From Nitrospira sp. (GTDB taxonomy: Bacteria; Nitrospirota; Nitrospiria; Nitrospirales; Nitrospiraceae): a stretch of DNA of 64,000 nt. The stretch's first letter is position 1, and the number at the start of each line of letters is the position of its first letter. The DNA lies in contig VGXC01000015.1 in the NCBI GenBank assembly GCA_016873495.1, positions 1 through 64,000 on the forward strand. Reading direction: 5' to 3'. The translations under genes and the position numbers were made by a program. Positions 1 through 8,194 of the stretch are shown here, in pieces. Below the pieces are notes generated by a model that did not search any database, was not told where the DNA came from, and saw only the letters and a list, made by a program, of their open reading frames with translations.

Positions 1-45
1 GATCACATAGACGATCTGCTCCTCGGAGAATTTCGACCGCTTCAT
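1..45 (-). CDS. IS3-family transposase OrfA, N-terminal fragment (cut by window edge)
   Basis: Fifteen codons read MKRSKFSEEQIVYVI, the characteristic N-terminus of IS3-family OrfA proteins, whose helix-turn-helix domain binds the element ends. A strong ribosome binding site (AAAGGAGG on the minus strand) lies 5 to 12 nt before the ATG. In complete elements OrfA is followed by OrfB (DDE catalytic domain) made by programmed frameshifting; both continue beyond position 1. Confidence 0.75.
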   Translation of the reverse strand, partial: MKRSKFSEEQIVYVI

Positions 46-127
46 GGGTCCCTCCTTTCGCACAGGACCGTCGAAGCCGTCAGTCTACTCTAGTTTTGAG
101 TTGCCGTCGTTTTCCGGGGAGACGTCA
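1..127 (-). mobile_element. IS3-family insertion sequence, one end only
   Basis: The window opens inside an insertion sequence. The start of a transposase OrfA reads leftward from 45, and the element appears to end at 127, where the minus strand begins TGACGTCTCCCCGGAAAA. IS3-family ends begin with TG and often carry a CCCCGGAAA-like stretch. The 82 nt between this end and the orfA start codon is a normal IS3 leader length. The other end lies outside the window, so target duplication cannot be checked. Confidence 0.7.
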
Positions 128-553
128 CTCCTCCACGTACAGGGCCCCTGAAGTAACCTCCTCCCCCTGACCGGCCGGACGCGCCATGTAAAACGTCACC
201 CATTCGTGCGGCTTGGCCAGACGAAACGCTTCTCTGACCACCGGCGTCAATTGGCCGATGTCCTCCGGCGAAAAGACGGGCCTGGGCTGCGGTTGTTTGT
301 CGAGCATGCCGACCCGTTCGATCAGATAGAGCCGCGACAGGACGGCGCTTAGGTCCTGCTCGCTCCACTGGGCCGGATGGTCATAGCGGACCTCGCCGGC
401 CTTGTCTGCCTGGGCATAGGTTTGCAGCCGGACGAGCCAGGAGTCCTCCTCGCGGACCGGCCGCGAGACGAACGAGATTCCGGTGCAACCGAAGCTCAGG
501 GCCAACAAGGTGGCGGTCACAATGAGGGTCCGCATCAAGGCAAACCGTAGCAT
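125..553 (-). CDS. Putative lipoprotein, 3' end truncated by the IS element
   Basis: About 142 residues from ATG 553 (an alternative start is 535). The N-terminus is a lipoprotein signal peptide: a basic start, a hydrophobic stretch, then LSFGC as lipobox, so the protein is probably anchored to the envelope. The rest is soluble and I do not recognise a named domain. Its stop codon TGA (125-127) is the last three bases of the adjacent IS end, so the reading frame stops exactly where the element begins. The natural C-terminus was therefore probably removed. It is divergent from the HEAT-repeat gene, whose start is only 58 nt away. Confidence 0.6.
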   Translation of the reverse strand: MLRFALMRTLIVTATLLALSFGCTGISFVSRPVREEDSWLVRLQTYAQADKAGEVRYDHPAQWSEQDLSAVLSRLYLIERVGMLDKQPQPRPVFSPEDIGQLTPVVREAFRLAKPHEWVTFYMARPAGQGEEVTSGALYVEE

Positions 554-611
554 GGGGTTGAGACTCGTGTTATACACGGATGCGAATCCTACGGCAACGA
601 GAGGAGCGCGC

Positions 612-1598
612 ATGACCCAGCGGCAGATCTGGCTGAACGTTGCGGGCCTGCTGGCTTTGATCGGCCTCTGCGCCGGCTGGTACTGGCAATCCACCGGCGT
701 CCGAGCCATTCCGGCCTTGACCCATTCCCTCAAGGACGAACAGACCCAAACGCGCGTCTTCGCCGCGCAGGGTTTAGCCGAGACCGGGGTCGCCGCCAAA
801 GCGTCGGTGCCGGACCTGCTCGAGGTCGCCCTCCACGATCCCGTGCAGTATGCCGCCGCCGAAGCAGCCAAGGCCCTGACGAGGATCGACCTCGCCGCCG
901 CCAGGCAGGTGATGGCCGCCTACCTGCCCCTGTTGCAGAACCAGGATGTGCAAATTCGCCGAAAGGCCTGTGCCGTCCTCGCAAGTCTGGGGCCGGTCGC
1001 CAAGCCTGCCGTCCCCTCGCTCCTCGGTGCCCTGGACGATGAGGACGACCTGGCCCGAGACCGGGCCGTGGACGCATTGGCAATGATCGGCGTTCCGGCC
1101 ACAACCGTGCTCCCCGCCTTGACCAGGGCCCTGGAGGACAAGACCGCCTTTGTCCGCTACACGGCGACCAGACACTTTGCCTTCACCCTGACGCCGCCGC
1201 CGGACAGTTGGCCGATATTGAGGCGGCGGATGCATGACCAGGACAAGGGCGTCGCGTCTCTTGCCGGGGTTGCGTTAGATCGAGCCATGCGCGAATCGGC
1301 CCCCAAGGCGTCGGTCTATGCCCAGATGATCGGCATGAACACCAGCACCGGGTATGCGCTCCAACAACTGGCGATGCAGGGGCCCGGGGCGGCCGAGGCA
1401 GTGCCGGAAATAATGCGTGCCCTACAGGATGACCAGGCGCTGCATCGGTACCTGGCCGTCGAAGCCTTGGGGGCGATCGGCCCACAGGCTGCCTCGGCGG
1501 TCCCGGTCCTGACCCGGATGCTGACGGATGACGATGCGGTGGTGCGCGCAAGCGCCGCGGAGGCGTTGGCAGTCATCGGCGGCGCGGGGCCACCATGA
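612..1598 (+). CDS. Membrane-anchored HEAT-repeat protein
   Basis: 328 residues. A single N-terminal membrane segment (about residues 6-24) is followed by six to eight HEAT/PBS-lyase-type repeats of about 35 residues, with recurring patterns such as AVPSLLGALDDEDDLARDRAVDALAMIG. HEAT solenoids are protein-protein interaction scaffolds; the partner is unknown. I chose ATG 612 because GAGAGGAG lies just upstream and the anchor follows directly; a start at 483 would put a non-conserved tail before it. Its stop overlaps the next start (ATGA), so the two are translationally coupled and probably function together at the membrane. Confidence 0.75.
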   Translation: MTQRQIWLNVAGLLALIGLCAGWYWQSTGVRAIPALTHSLKDEQTQTRVFAAQGLAETGVAAKASVPDLLEVALHDPVQYAAAEAAKALTRIDLAAARQVMAAYLPLLQNQDVQIRRKACAVLASLGPVAKPAVPSLLGALDDEDDLARDRAVDALAMIGVPATTVLPALTRALEDKTAFVRYTATRHFAFTLTPPPDSWPILRRRMHDQDKGVASLAGVALDRAMRESAPKASVYAQMIGMNTSTGYALQQLAMQGPGAAEAVPEIMRALQDDQALHRYLAVEALGAIGPQAASAVPVLTRMLTDDDAVVRASAAEALAVIGGAGPP

Positions 1599-2098
1599 CC
1601 GAGCAGGAGCGCAGGCCGGTCCTGACCAAGCTCACGCTGACCCTCTATTGGGGGAGCATCTTCCTGGGATTGACGCTGCCCTGGGTCGTCCGGATCGCCC
1701 ATGAGGTCTATGCGAGCCATGTGCCCTGGATAGAGGCGATGCGGAGCCTCAACCGGCAACTCTTTGCGCCCGGCTACAACCTCTTTCTGGTGGGCGCCAT
1801 GAATGCGGCGCCGTTCGCGATCTTCGCGCTGTTCATTCTGTTTCATCTCGGCCGGGCGCACTTGTGCGAGCCGGCGACCGTCACGCGCCGCATCGGCGGA
1901 GCGCTGGGCGGCACAGCGGTGCTACTGGGCGTCAGCCTCTGGGCCCATATCGGCACGGTGGTCTACCCGGACGCCCAAGGCGCGCTCCTCTATTTCTTTC
2001 TGCCCTTCTACTTGCTGCTTCTGACTCCATTGGGCTACGTGATGGGCCACATTGTCGGACGCTGGCTGGGCGGACGCGCGGGCGACCGAATGCCCTGA
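1595..2098 (+). CDS. Integral membrane protein, unknown function
   Basis: 167 residues with four predicted membrane helices (roughly 15-36, 60-85, 100-120, 128-150) and short basic loops. There are no cofactor or catalytic motifs that I recognise. The start codon overlaps the stop of the HEAT-repeat gene by four bases, so the pair is probably made in fixed ratio and may form a complex. A promoter and stem-loop for thiD begin directly after its stop, marking the end of this two-gene unit. Confidence 0.65.
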   Translation: MTEQERRPVLTKLTLTLYWGSIFLGLTLPWVVRIAHEVYASHVPWIEAMRSLNRQLFAPGYNLFLVGAMNAAPFAIFALFILFHLGRAHLCEPATVTRRIGGALGGTAVLLGVSLWAHIGTVVYPDAQGALLYFFLPFYLLLLTPLGYVMGHIVGRWLGGRAGDRMP

Positions 2099-2111
2099 CC
2101 GGCCGCGACTG

Positions 2112-2140
2112 TTGGTGAACGGGCGGCTCTTGTGTATGAT
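2112..2140 (+). promoter_or_regulatory. Probable sigma-70 promoter of thiD
   Basis: TTGGTG (2112-2117), a 17-nt spacer and TATGAT (2135-2140). Transcription would start near 2147, which is the first base of a perfect stem-loop. Confidence 0.5.
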
Positions 2141-2146
2141 ACGGGT

Positions 2147-2169
2147 GCGGGCCGAATCCTTCGGCCCGC
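2147..2169 (+). promoter_or_regulatory. Perfect hairpin at the 5' end of the thiD transcript
   Basis: GCGGGCCGAA, loop TCC, then TTCGGCCCGC: a 10-bp GC-rich stem with a 3-nt loop, 27 nt before the thiD ATG and not followed by a T-run. It is too small and lacks the conserved parts of a TPP riboswitch. A role in mRNA stability or translation control is inference. Confidence 0.5.
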
Positions 2170-2196
2170 GGCGCTTCGCACGCAAATCGGTAAACG

Positions 2197-2991
2197 ATGA
2201 CCATGCAACAAGTCTTGACGATCGCCGGGTCGGACTCAGGCGGGGGCGCAGGCATCCAGGCGGACATCAAGACCCTGTCCGCCAACGGGGTCTACGCCAT
2301 GTCGGCGATCACCTCCATCACCGCGCAGAACACCCAGGGCGTGGTGTCGGTCCACGACCTGCCGGTCAAGGTCATCGAGGCGCAGATCGACGCCGTCTTC
2401 GAAGACTTCGACGTGGCGGCGGTGAAGACCGGCATGCTCTCCTCCGCGCAAATCGTGGATGCGGTCAGCCGCAGGCTGAAGCACTACCGCGCGGCCAACC
2501 TGGTGGTGGACCCGGTCATGGTGGCCAAGAGCGGCCACCCCCTCTTGCAGCAGGACGCGGTGGACCACCTGAAAGCGACCTTGGTCCCGCTGGCCTTCCT
2601 GGTGACGCCCAACATCCACGAGGCGGAGCAGCTCTCGGGCCTCTCTATCAAGTCCCTGGCCGACGCGCGGCAGGCCGCCAAGGCGATTCACAAGCTGGGC
2701 TGCAAGCACGTGCTGATCAAGGGCGGCCATCTGCTCGCCGAGCGGGGCACAGACCTGCTCTACGACGGCAAGTTCTTCAACGTCTACAAGGGCGAGTTCA
2801 TCGAAACGCCCCACACGCACGGCACCGGCTGCACTTATGCCTCGGCCATCGCCGCGCAACTGGCCAGGGGCAAGGCCCTGCCCGATGCGGTGCAGCAGGC
2901 AAAGAGTTACGTGACGGAAGCGATCCGCCACCACCTGGCCATCGGCCACGGCAAGGGGCCCACGAACCACTTTTATTTTCTCCCGCAGTGA
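2197..2991 (+). CDS. thiD: Hydroxymethylpyrimidine/phosphomethylpyrimidine kinase ThiD
   Basis: 264 residues, normal for ThiD. It phosphorylates HMP and then HMP-P with ATP to give HMP-PP, the pyrimidine half of thiamine, in the cytoplasm. Ribokinase-fold signatures are clear: N-terminal IAGSDSGGGAGIQADIKT, NLVVDPVMVAKSGHPLL in the middle, LVTPNIHEAE for the nucleotide side, and a C-terminal anion hole DxxxTxGTGC-like stretch TPHTHGTGCTYASAIAA. No other thiamine gene is nearby, so it stands alone from its pathway. It has its own promoter and hairpin leader; the next gene follows after 10 nt. Confidence 0.93.
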   Translation: MTMQQVLTIAGSDSGGGAGIQADIKTLSANGVYAMSAITSITAQNTQGVVSVHDLPVKVIEAQIDAVFEDFDVAAVKTGMLSSAQIVDAVSRRLKHYRAANLVVDPVMVAKSGHPLLQQDAVDHLKATLVPLAFLVTPNIHEAEQLSGLSIKSLADARQAAKAIHKLGCKHVLIKGGHLLAERGTDLLYDGKFFNVYKGEFIETPHTHGTGCTYASAIAAQLARGKALPDAVQQAKSYVTEAIRHHLAIGHGKGPTNHFYFLPQ

Positions 2992-3001
2992 GGGTACGCC
3001 C

Positions 3002-4288
3002 ATGCACGTCCGTCCTCCGCTGTTCCTGCTGACCGGCTTCTTCTGGCTGCTCCTGTCGGGGCTGCTCGGTGTCGCGCTGTTCATCGGCATCATGATCGGC
3101 AATCCCTTGCCGCCGCAGACCCGTCTCGTGCACGTACACGCCGCGCTGGTCGGGGGCGTGGCGCAGATGATCCTCGGCGCGATTCTGGCCTTCGTGCCGG
3201 CCCTGCTGATGACCGGCAAGGATCGGCCGGAATCCCATCCGGTCCTCTATGGCCTGATCAACGGAGGCGCCGTCGGCATGTTGATCGGCTTCGCCGCCGG
3301 TCAGCCGACCCTCGTCGCGGCCTCCGGCCTGCTGGTCGTCCTGGCTTTCCTTTCCGTGTTGAAAGACGGGCTCGGCCAGACCCAAAGCAGCCTGGTGTCC
3401 CCGCCGTTGAACCTCTGGTTTTACGGCGTGGCGCTGGTCGCCCTGCTGGCGGGACTGGGCATCGGCGAAGCCATGGCCATGCGGCTGTTCCCCGTCACAC
3501 TGCACGGCCAGGCCCGGCTGGCCCACATCCATCTGAACCTGCTGGGGTTCGCGACCCTCGCCATCGTCGGCACGATGCACAACCTATTTCCGACGGTCAT
3601 GAACGTGCCCCTCTACAGCCAAAAGCTCGCCCGCTGGACCTTTGCCCTGCTGCCGGCCGGCATGGCCCTGCTGATCGCGGGGTTTCTGCTGGGCGACCTG
3701 CGGGTCGAGATCGCCGCCGGTGCGGTGATCATCGCCGGCGCCCTCCTCTACGGGTACAACATCGTGCGGACCTGGATCGCGGCCGGCCGGCCAAGCCGCA
3801 TCGCCTCGGACCATTTCGTGCTGGCCACCTTCTTCCTGCTGCTGACGACGATCGGCGGCCTGTTCGTCGCCGTCAACAGCCTCTGGGAGCCGGCCTACGT
3901 TCCCATCGGAAAACTCCATCTGGTGGCCTATACCCACCTGGCGCTGATCGGATTCATCCTGCAGACCGTCATCGGGGCCCTGTCGCACCTGCTGCCGATC
4001 ATGCTCGCGGTCAAGCGTGTCAAGAGCCACAAAAAACGCGGGCCCTATCTGGAATCCCTCACCGGCATCGTCGAGCAATGGCGGCCCCTGCAGGTCGGGA
4101 CGCTCAACATGGGGACGGTCGCGCTCCTGTTCACCGCCGGCCTCGTCTGGCAGTACAGCCTGCGCGTGCCGGCCGTGCAAACGGCCGCCTGGATCAGCGC
4201 CGGTCTCCTGACCGTCGGTTTGCTCACCTTCGGCGTCAAAGTCATCCGGCTCCTGCGGTATCAGCCGCCGGAGAAATCGGACGAGTAG
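3002..4288 (+). CDS. Haem-copper-oxidase subunit I-like membrane protein
   Basis: 428 residues with about twelve membrane helices, matching the architecture of the COX1/NorB superfamily but lacking a long C-terminal part. Several helix-borne histidine patterns fit haem ligation: VHVHAALVGG near 40, LAHIHLNLLGF near 180, GTMHNLFPTV near 198, and LHLVAYTHLALIGF plus GALSHLLPIM near 310-345. Relatives are usually annotated as cbb3-type oxidase subunit I-like proteins. No subunit II or cytochrome c subunit is adjacent, so it is unlikely to be a complete terminal oxidase. It may be a quinol or nitric oxide-linked haem protein (inference). It begins 10 nt after thiD. Confidence 0.7.
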   Translation: MHVRPPLFLLTGFFWLLLSGLLGVALFIGIMIGNPLPPQTRLVHVHAALVGGVAQMILGAILAFVPALLMTGKDRPESHPVLYGLINGGAVGMLIGFAAGQPTLVAASGLLVVLAFLSVLKDGLGQTQSSLVSPPLNLWFYGVALVALLAGLGIGEAMAMRLFPVTLHGQARLAHIHLNLLGFATLAIVGTMHNLFPTVMNVPLYSQKLARWTFALLPAGMALLIAGFLLGDLRVEIAAGAVIIAGALLYGYNIVRTWIAAGRPSRIASDHFVLATFFLLLTTIGGLFVAVNSLWEPAYVPIGKLHLVAYTHLALIGFILQTVIGALSHLLPIMLAVKRVKSHKKRGPYLESLTGIVEQWRPLQVGTLNMGTVALLFTAGLVWQYSLRVPAVQTAAWISAGLLTVGLLTFGVKVIRLLRYQPPEKSDE

Positions 4289-4313
4289 CAGGCTCGGCTC
4301 TCTCCGGCATTTC

Positions 4314-4322
4314 TGCTACAAT
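4314..4322 (+). promoter_or_regulatory. Extended -10 promoter, probably leaderless start
   Basis: TGCTACAAT is an extended -10 element with no good -35. The predicted transcription start, seven bases after it, falls on the ATG at 4330. Confidence 0.45.
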
Positions 4323-4329
4323 GCGGCGC

Positions 4330-5115
4330 ATGGAGCAAGCGCTGACGTTCCAGGACGGGGCCGGCCACAAGGTTTCCGCCGTCCTGGCCACACCGGCCCA
4401 GCCGACCGACCGGATCGTCGTCCTGCTGCACGGCTTCCTGTCGAACAAAAACAGCACGACGAATAAAACCCTGACCCGCGCCTTTCTGGAACGGAATATC
4501 GCCACCTTCCGGTTCGACTTTTTCGGACAGGGGGAGAGCGAAGGGCCCTTCGAGCGCATCACCATCACGACGGCCTTGGACCAGGCGACAGCCGCCCTCG
4601 CCCTGGTATCGGCCAAAGGCTATCGCCGGATCGGCCTGATCGGCTCCAGCTTCGGGGGACTCATCGCCCTCATGGCCGCCGCCGGGGAGGCAGGGAAGGG
4701 ACGCCTCGCCAGCCTCGCCCTCAAGTGTCCCGTGCCGGATTTCGAAGAGATGCTTCGATTGGAATTTGGGCCGGATGGCATCGTCGCCTGGAAACGGACG
4801 GGAACGATTCCCGACATCACCGGCGGGAACGAACGCGTTCCGCTCCACTATGCGTTTTACGAAGACTGCGCGCGCTACCGCGGCTACGATGCCGCCACGT
4901 CCGTCACCGTGCCGACCTTGATCGTCCAGGGCGATCAGGACGAATATGTCCCGCTCCATCAAAGCCGCCGTCTGCTGGAGGCCCTGCGGCCCCCCAAACG
5001 CCTGGATATTCTCCCCGGCGCCGACCATGGATTCTCGAAGGCCGAGGACTTTCGCTCAATGACCGGCAAGCTGATCGAGTGGACCGCCGCGCACCTGTCG
5101 GCTCAATCGACGTAG
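4330..5115 (+). CDS. Alpha/beta hydrolase (serine hydrolase)
   Basis: 261 residues. The alpha/beta-hydrolase fold is shown by the oxyanion motif VLLHGFLSNK, the DFFGQGESEG loop, the nucleophile elbow GSSFGG (Ser near 110), the acid QGDQDEYVPLH and the catalytic His in GADHGFS. It resembles the cytoplasmic dienelactone-hydrolase/acylpeptidase-like esterases; the substrate is unknown. There is no signal peptide. The ATG at 4321 is possible, but no ribosome binding site precedes either codon. The -10 box placement favours 4330 as a leaderless start. The next gene follows after 9 nt. Confidence 0.8.
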   Translation: MEQALTFQDGAGHKVSAVLATPAQPTDRIVVLLHGFLSNKNSTTNKTLTRAFLERNIATFRFDFFGQGESEGPFERITITTALDQATAALALVSAKGYRRIGLIGSSFGGLIALMAAAGEAGKGRLASLALKCPVPDFEEMLRLEFGPDGIVAWKRTGTIPDITGGNERVPLHYAFYEDCARYRGYDAATSVTVPTLIVQGDQDEYVPLHQSRRLLEALRPPKRLDILPGADHGFSKAEDFRSMTGKLIEWTAAHLSAQST

Positions 5116-5124
5116 AGGCGCCCG

Positions 5125-5592
5125 ATGCAGGAACTCCATAGTTTAGGCGAGGAACGGCTGGAGGTCTTGAAGATCCTCTACCCCTGGTACAAGGAGGAGG
5201 TCTTTCGCCGACGGGAGCAGATGATGCGGCTGACGGCCTTCGCCAGCGCGTTTCTCGTGTTGTTGCTGGTCACGATGCTGGCCGTCCCCTCGGCGGCCCA
5301 TTCGGGCGTGACCGGCGCGCTCTTCGCCATCACCGGCGTGGCCCTCTACACCGCCATCTTCGCCTATTTGATCCTGCAGCAGCGCGACCGCCACCGGATG
5401 GCCAAACAGGCGCTGATCGAGATCGAGCGGGCCATGGGGCTCTACGAGGAAGGACTCTATGCGACCGGAAAAAGCTTGTACCCGGAAGAGTGGCAATCCG
5501 CCTGGCACGCGGACCGCAGCGTAATCGTCTACCTCACCGTCCTCACCGCCCTCACGGTCCTCGTCGTCGCCGCCGTGCTGCTGCGCCCTTAA
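5125..5592 (+). CDS. Small integral membrane protein, unknown function
   Basis: 155 residues. A charged N-terminal helix (about 1-35) is followed by two adjacent membrane helices (about 38-58 and 63-85), a soluble stretch with LYEEGLYATGKSLYPEEWQ, and a third helix at the C-terminus (about 132-153). No family is recognised. It lies 9 nt after the hydrolase gene and is probably cotranscribed with it. It converges with the histidine kinase gene ending at 5648. Confidence 0.65.
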   Translation: MQELHSLGEERLEVLKILYPWYKEEVFRRREQMMRLTAFASAFLVLLLVTMLAVPSAAHSGVTGALFAITGVALYTAIFAYLILQQRDRHRMAKQALIEIERAMGLYEEGLYATGKSLYPEEWQSAWHADRSVIVYLTVLTALTVLVVAAVLLRP

Positions 5593-5647
5593 CGGCTGCT
5601 GACTCAATCGGTTGGGGGGCCATTTTCAGCATCCTGCGGCGGCCCGG

Positions 5648-8182
5648 TCAGCCCCGCGGCGTATCCAGCAGCGCCCGCACCTGGCGCTCCAGCGACTCGG
5701 CATTGAAGGGCTTCTGGATGAACTCGGCCCCCATTTCCTGAAGCCCGTAACGAATGACGATGTCTCCCGTATAGCCGGACATGAATAAGACTTTTGTGTC
5801 CGGCCGCATGGCCCCGATCCGCTCCGCGAGCTGGCGTCCGCTCAGGCCCGGCATGATCACGTCGGTCAACAGCAGATGGATCGGGCCCTGATGCCGTTCC
5901 GCCCATCGCAACGCCTCTTCCGCGCCGGCCGCCTCCACCACGTCATAGCCGCACTCCACGAGCAAGTCGCGGACGAATGTCCGCACGACCTGATCATCTT
6001 CCACCAAGAGGATCGTTTCCGATCCGGACACCGTTCCGGCTTGTCGCTCCGGCTCGCCGGCTGTTTCCACCGTTCCGGAAGCCCGGGGCAGATAAATCGT
6101 GAAGGCCGCGCCTTGCCCGGGCGCGCTGTCCACCGCGACGGTCCCGCCGTGCTGCGCAATGATGCCATAGACCATCGCCAGCCCCAGCCCCGTGCCCTTC
6201 AATCGATCCTTCGTCGTGAAGAACGGCTCGAAGATATGGGTCTTGGTGTCGGCATCCATGCCGCAACCGGTATCGCGGACCGTCAGCTTCACGTAGGGCC
6301 CGGATGCCAGGCCGGCCCGGCCCGAATGCTGCGCGGTTTCACCCTCTACGGACAGGGTTTCAAGCGTCAGCGTGCCGCCTTCGGGCATGGCATCGCGGGC
6401 GTTGACCGCCAGATTCATCAGGACTTGCGCAAGCTGGTCCGGATCGGCCTTGACCGGGCAGGGGTCCGCCGGCAAATCGGTCACGAGCCGCACGTTCTCC
6501 CCGATGAGGCGCCGGAGCAACTCGGTCGTCTCGGTCACGAGACCGTTCAGATCCAGCACCTTCGGCTGCGTCACCTGCCGCCGGCCGAAGGCCAGGAGCT
6601 GGCCCGTCAAATTCGCCGCGTGGCGCCCGGCCTTCTTGATCTCGTCGGCATGCTTGCTCGACGGGTCGTCGTCGTCCAACCGCCGCAAGAGCAGGTCGCT
6701 GTGCCCCATGATCACGGTCAACAGATTGTTGAAATCGTGGGCGATGCCCCCGGCGAGACGGCCCACCGCCTCCATCTTCGCCGCCTGCCTGAGCTGGTCT
6801 TCCAGGTGCTTCCGCTCCTCCTCCGCGCGCTTGCGCTCGGTCACATCCGTGGTGATGCCGCCGATCGCAAAAATGGCCCCCTCCGCGTCATACAGGGGAA
6901 ACTTCACGACGATGCTGGTGTGCGGCCCGTCGTCGTGCATCGCCACCTCTTCAAACTCCAGCGGCATCCCGCTCCGGAGAACCTGGCGGTCGTTGGCGAT
7001 GAACGCCTCAGCCTGCGCCGGCGGAAAGAGTTGAGCGTCCGTCTTGCCGATCACGGCCTCGCGCGTCCAATGAAAGGCCTGTTCGAAGCGACGGTTCGTC
7101 AGGAGATAGCGTCCTTCCGTATCCTTGAGAAAGACCATGGCGGGACTGTGGTCCAGAATCGCCTGGAGTTTTTCCGCGCTCTCCCGCAGCCGGTCCTCCG
7201 CCTGCTTGCGTTCGGTGATATCGCGCAGCACGCCGCACATCACCGTCCGGCCCTTCCAGGTAAACGGACCGCAGGAGATTTCGACCGGAAAGACTGTGCC
7301 GTCTTTTTTCTTGTTCCACCGAAGCGGCACATAGGCGCCCCCGGCATCGGCGGCCCGCTGGATCGCCGCGTCGCTCGCATCCGGCTCAGCGCTCAGGTCG
7401 AGGATCTTGAGGCGCAAGAACTCCTGCCGGCTATAGCCATACATGCTGACGGCTTCGTCGTTGACGTCGAGAAGCTGATGCGTATGGACGTCGAACAGCA
7501 CGACCGCGTCCATCGCATGCGAGAACAGCAACCGATATTTTCCCTCGCTCTCCTGGAGCGACTCGAGCAAGCGCAGACGCCGCAATTCCGCTCCCACGCG
7601 GGCCACATAGGCCTCCAGCAGCGAGAGTGCCTGGGAATCTGCCGCCATCGGCGCATCGTGGATGACCCCTACGAGACCTATCACGTCACCGGCCTCGTTA
7701 AATAGTGGGAGGCCTAGATAGCTTTCCATTCCAGCCTCCACCAGCCACCGATCGTCGGGAAATTGTTGTCGAATCCCGCGCGGAAACACCAGCATCCGCC
7801 GGCCCTTCACGATTTGCTCGCAAGGCGTCCCGGCCAGCGCATACTCGAAATTCTCGCGCAGCCCTCCGTCCAAGCACAGGGCCAGCGTGCGCATATACCC
7901 CGGGCGATCGCCGACGACCTCGCCCACAAAGGCACAACGCACGCCAAGCGTCGAAACCAGACTGGTCACCAACGCGCGGAAGTACTCGTCGCCCGTGAGG
8001 GACGCGGTGTTCACCATCAGGGTCCGCAGCATGGCGGTCTGGTCGTGAACCGGTGGCAGGACCTCATCGGGCCGGCCGGCCGGCGAAGCCGCTTCCGGCT
8101 GCTGCGCCTTCAGCAGACGCTCCAGTTCGGCCACGCGCGCCTTCAGTCTGCTAACTTCCGTGCCGTCGCCTTTGCCACCCAT
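5648..8182 (-). CDS. Hybrid sensor histidine kinase with GAF, two PAS and receiver domains
   Basis: 844 residues, no membrane segments. In order: short coiled coil (8-28), GAF (about 55-200), PAS1 (about 212-325), PAS2 (about 335-450), a linker coil, HisKA with the phospho-acceptor in GGIAHDFNNLL (His 482), HATPase_c with N-box NLAVNARDA and G-boxes DTGCGMD and GTGLGLAMVYG, and a C-terminal receiver with phospho-acceptor Asp 774 in LLTDVIMPG and the conserved Lys in FIQKPF. The HDFNN-type H-box is typical of PAS kinases that pass phosphate to their own receiver. It is cytoplasmic, and the GAF/PAS ligands are unknown. The methyltransferase gene lies 12 nt upstream. Confidence 0.9.
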   Translation of the reverse strand: MGGKGDGTEVSRLKARVAELERLLKAQQPEAASPAGRPDEVLPPVHDQTAMLRTLMVNTASLTGDEYFRALVTSLVSTLGVRCAFVGEVVGDRPGYMRTLALCLDGGLRENFEYALAGTPCEQIVKGRRMLVFPRGIRQQFPDDRWLVEAGMESYLGLPLFNEAGDVIGLVGVIHDAPMAADSQALSLLEAYVARVGAELRRLRLLESLQESEGKYRLLFSHAMDAVVLFDVHTHQLLDVNDEAVSMYGYSRQEFLRLKILDLSAEPDASDAAIQRAADAGGAYVPLRWNKKKDGTVFPVEISCGPFTWKGRTVMCGVLRDITERKQAEDRLRESAEKLQAILDHSPAMVFLKDTEGRYLLTNRRFEQAFHWTREAVIGKTDAQLFPPAQAEAFIANDRQVLRSGMPLEFEEVAMHDDGPHTSIVVKFPLYDAEGAIFAIGGITTDVTERKRAEEERKHLEDQLRQAAKMEAVGRLAGGIAHDFNNLLTVIMGHSDLLLRRLDDDDPSSKHADEIKKAGRHAANLTGQLLAFGRRQVTQPKVLDLNGLVTETTELLRRLIGENVRLVTDLPADPCPVKADPDQLAQVLMNLAVNARDAMPEGGTLTLETLSVEGETAQHSGRAGLASGPYVKLTVRDTGCGMDADTKTHIFEPFFTTKDRLKGTGLGLAMVYGIIAQHGGTVAVDSAPGQGAAFTIYLPRASGTVETAGEPERQAGTVSGSETILLVEDDQVVRTFVRDLLVECGYDVVEAAGAEEALRWAERHQGPIHLLLTDVIMPGLSGRQLAERIGAMRPDTKVLFMSGYTGDIVIRYGLQEMGAEFIQKPFNAESLERQVRALLDTPRG

Positions 8183-8194
8183 TGCCGTCTTCCT

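Noticed and set aside
2098-2197. TPP riboswitch before thiD
   Set aside because: Only 99 bases are available and the conserved riboswitch elements are not visible; only a simple hairpin is present.
3002-4288. Complete terminal oxidase
   Set aside because: No subunit II, no cytochrome c subunit and no assembly genes are near.
5876-7705. Long plus-strand frame antisense to the hybrid kinase
   Set aside because: Arginine- and histidine-rich translation without domain pattern, opposite a clear kinase.
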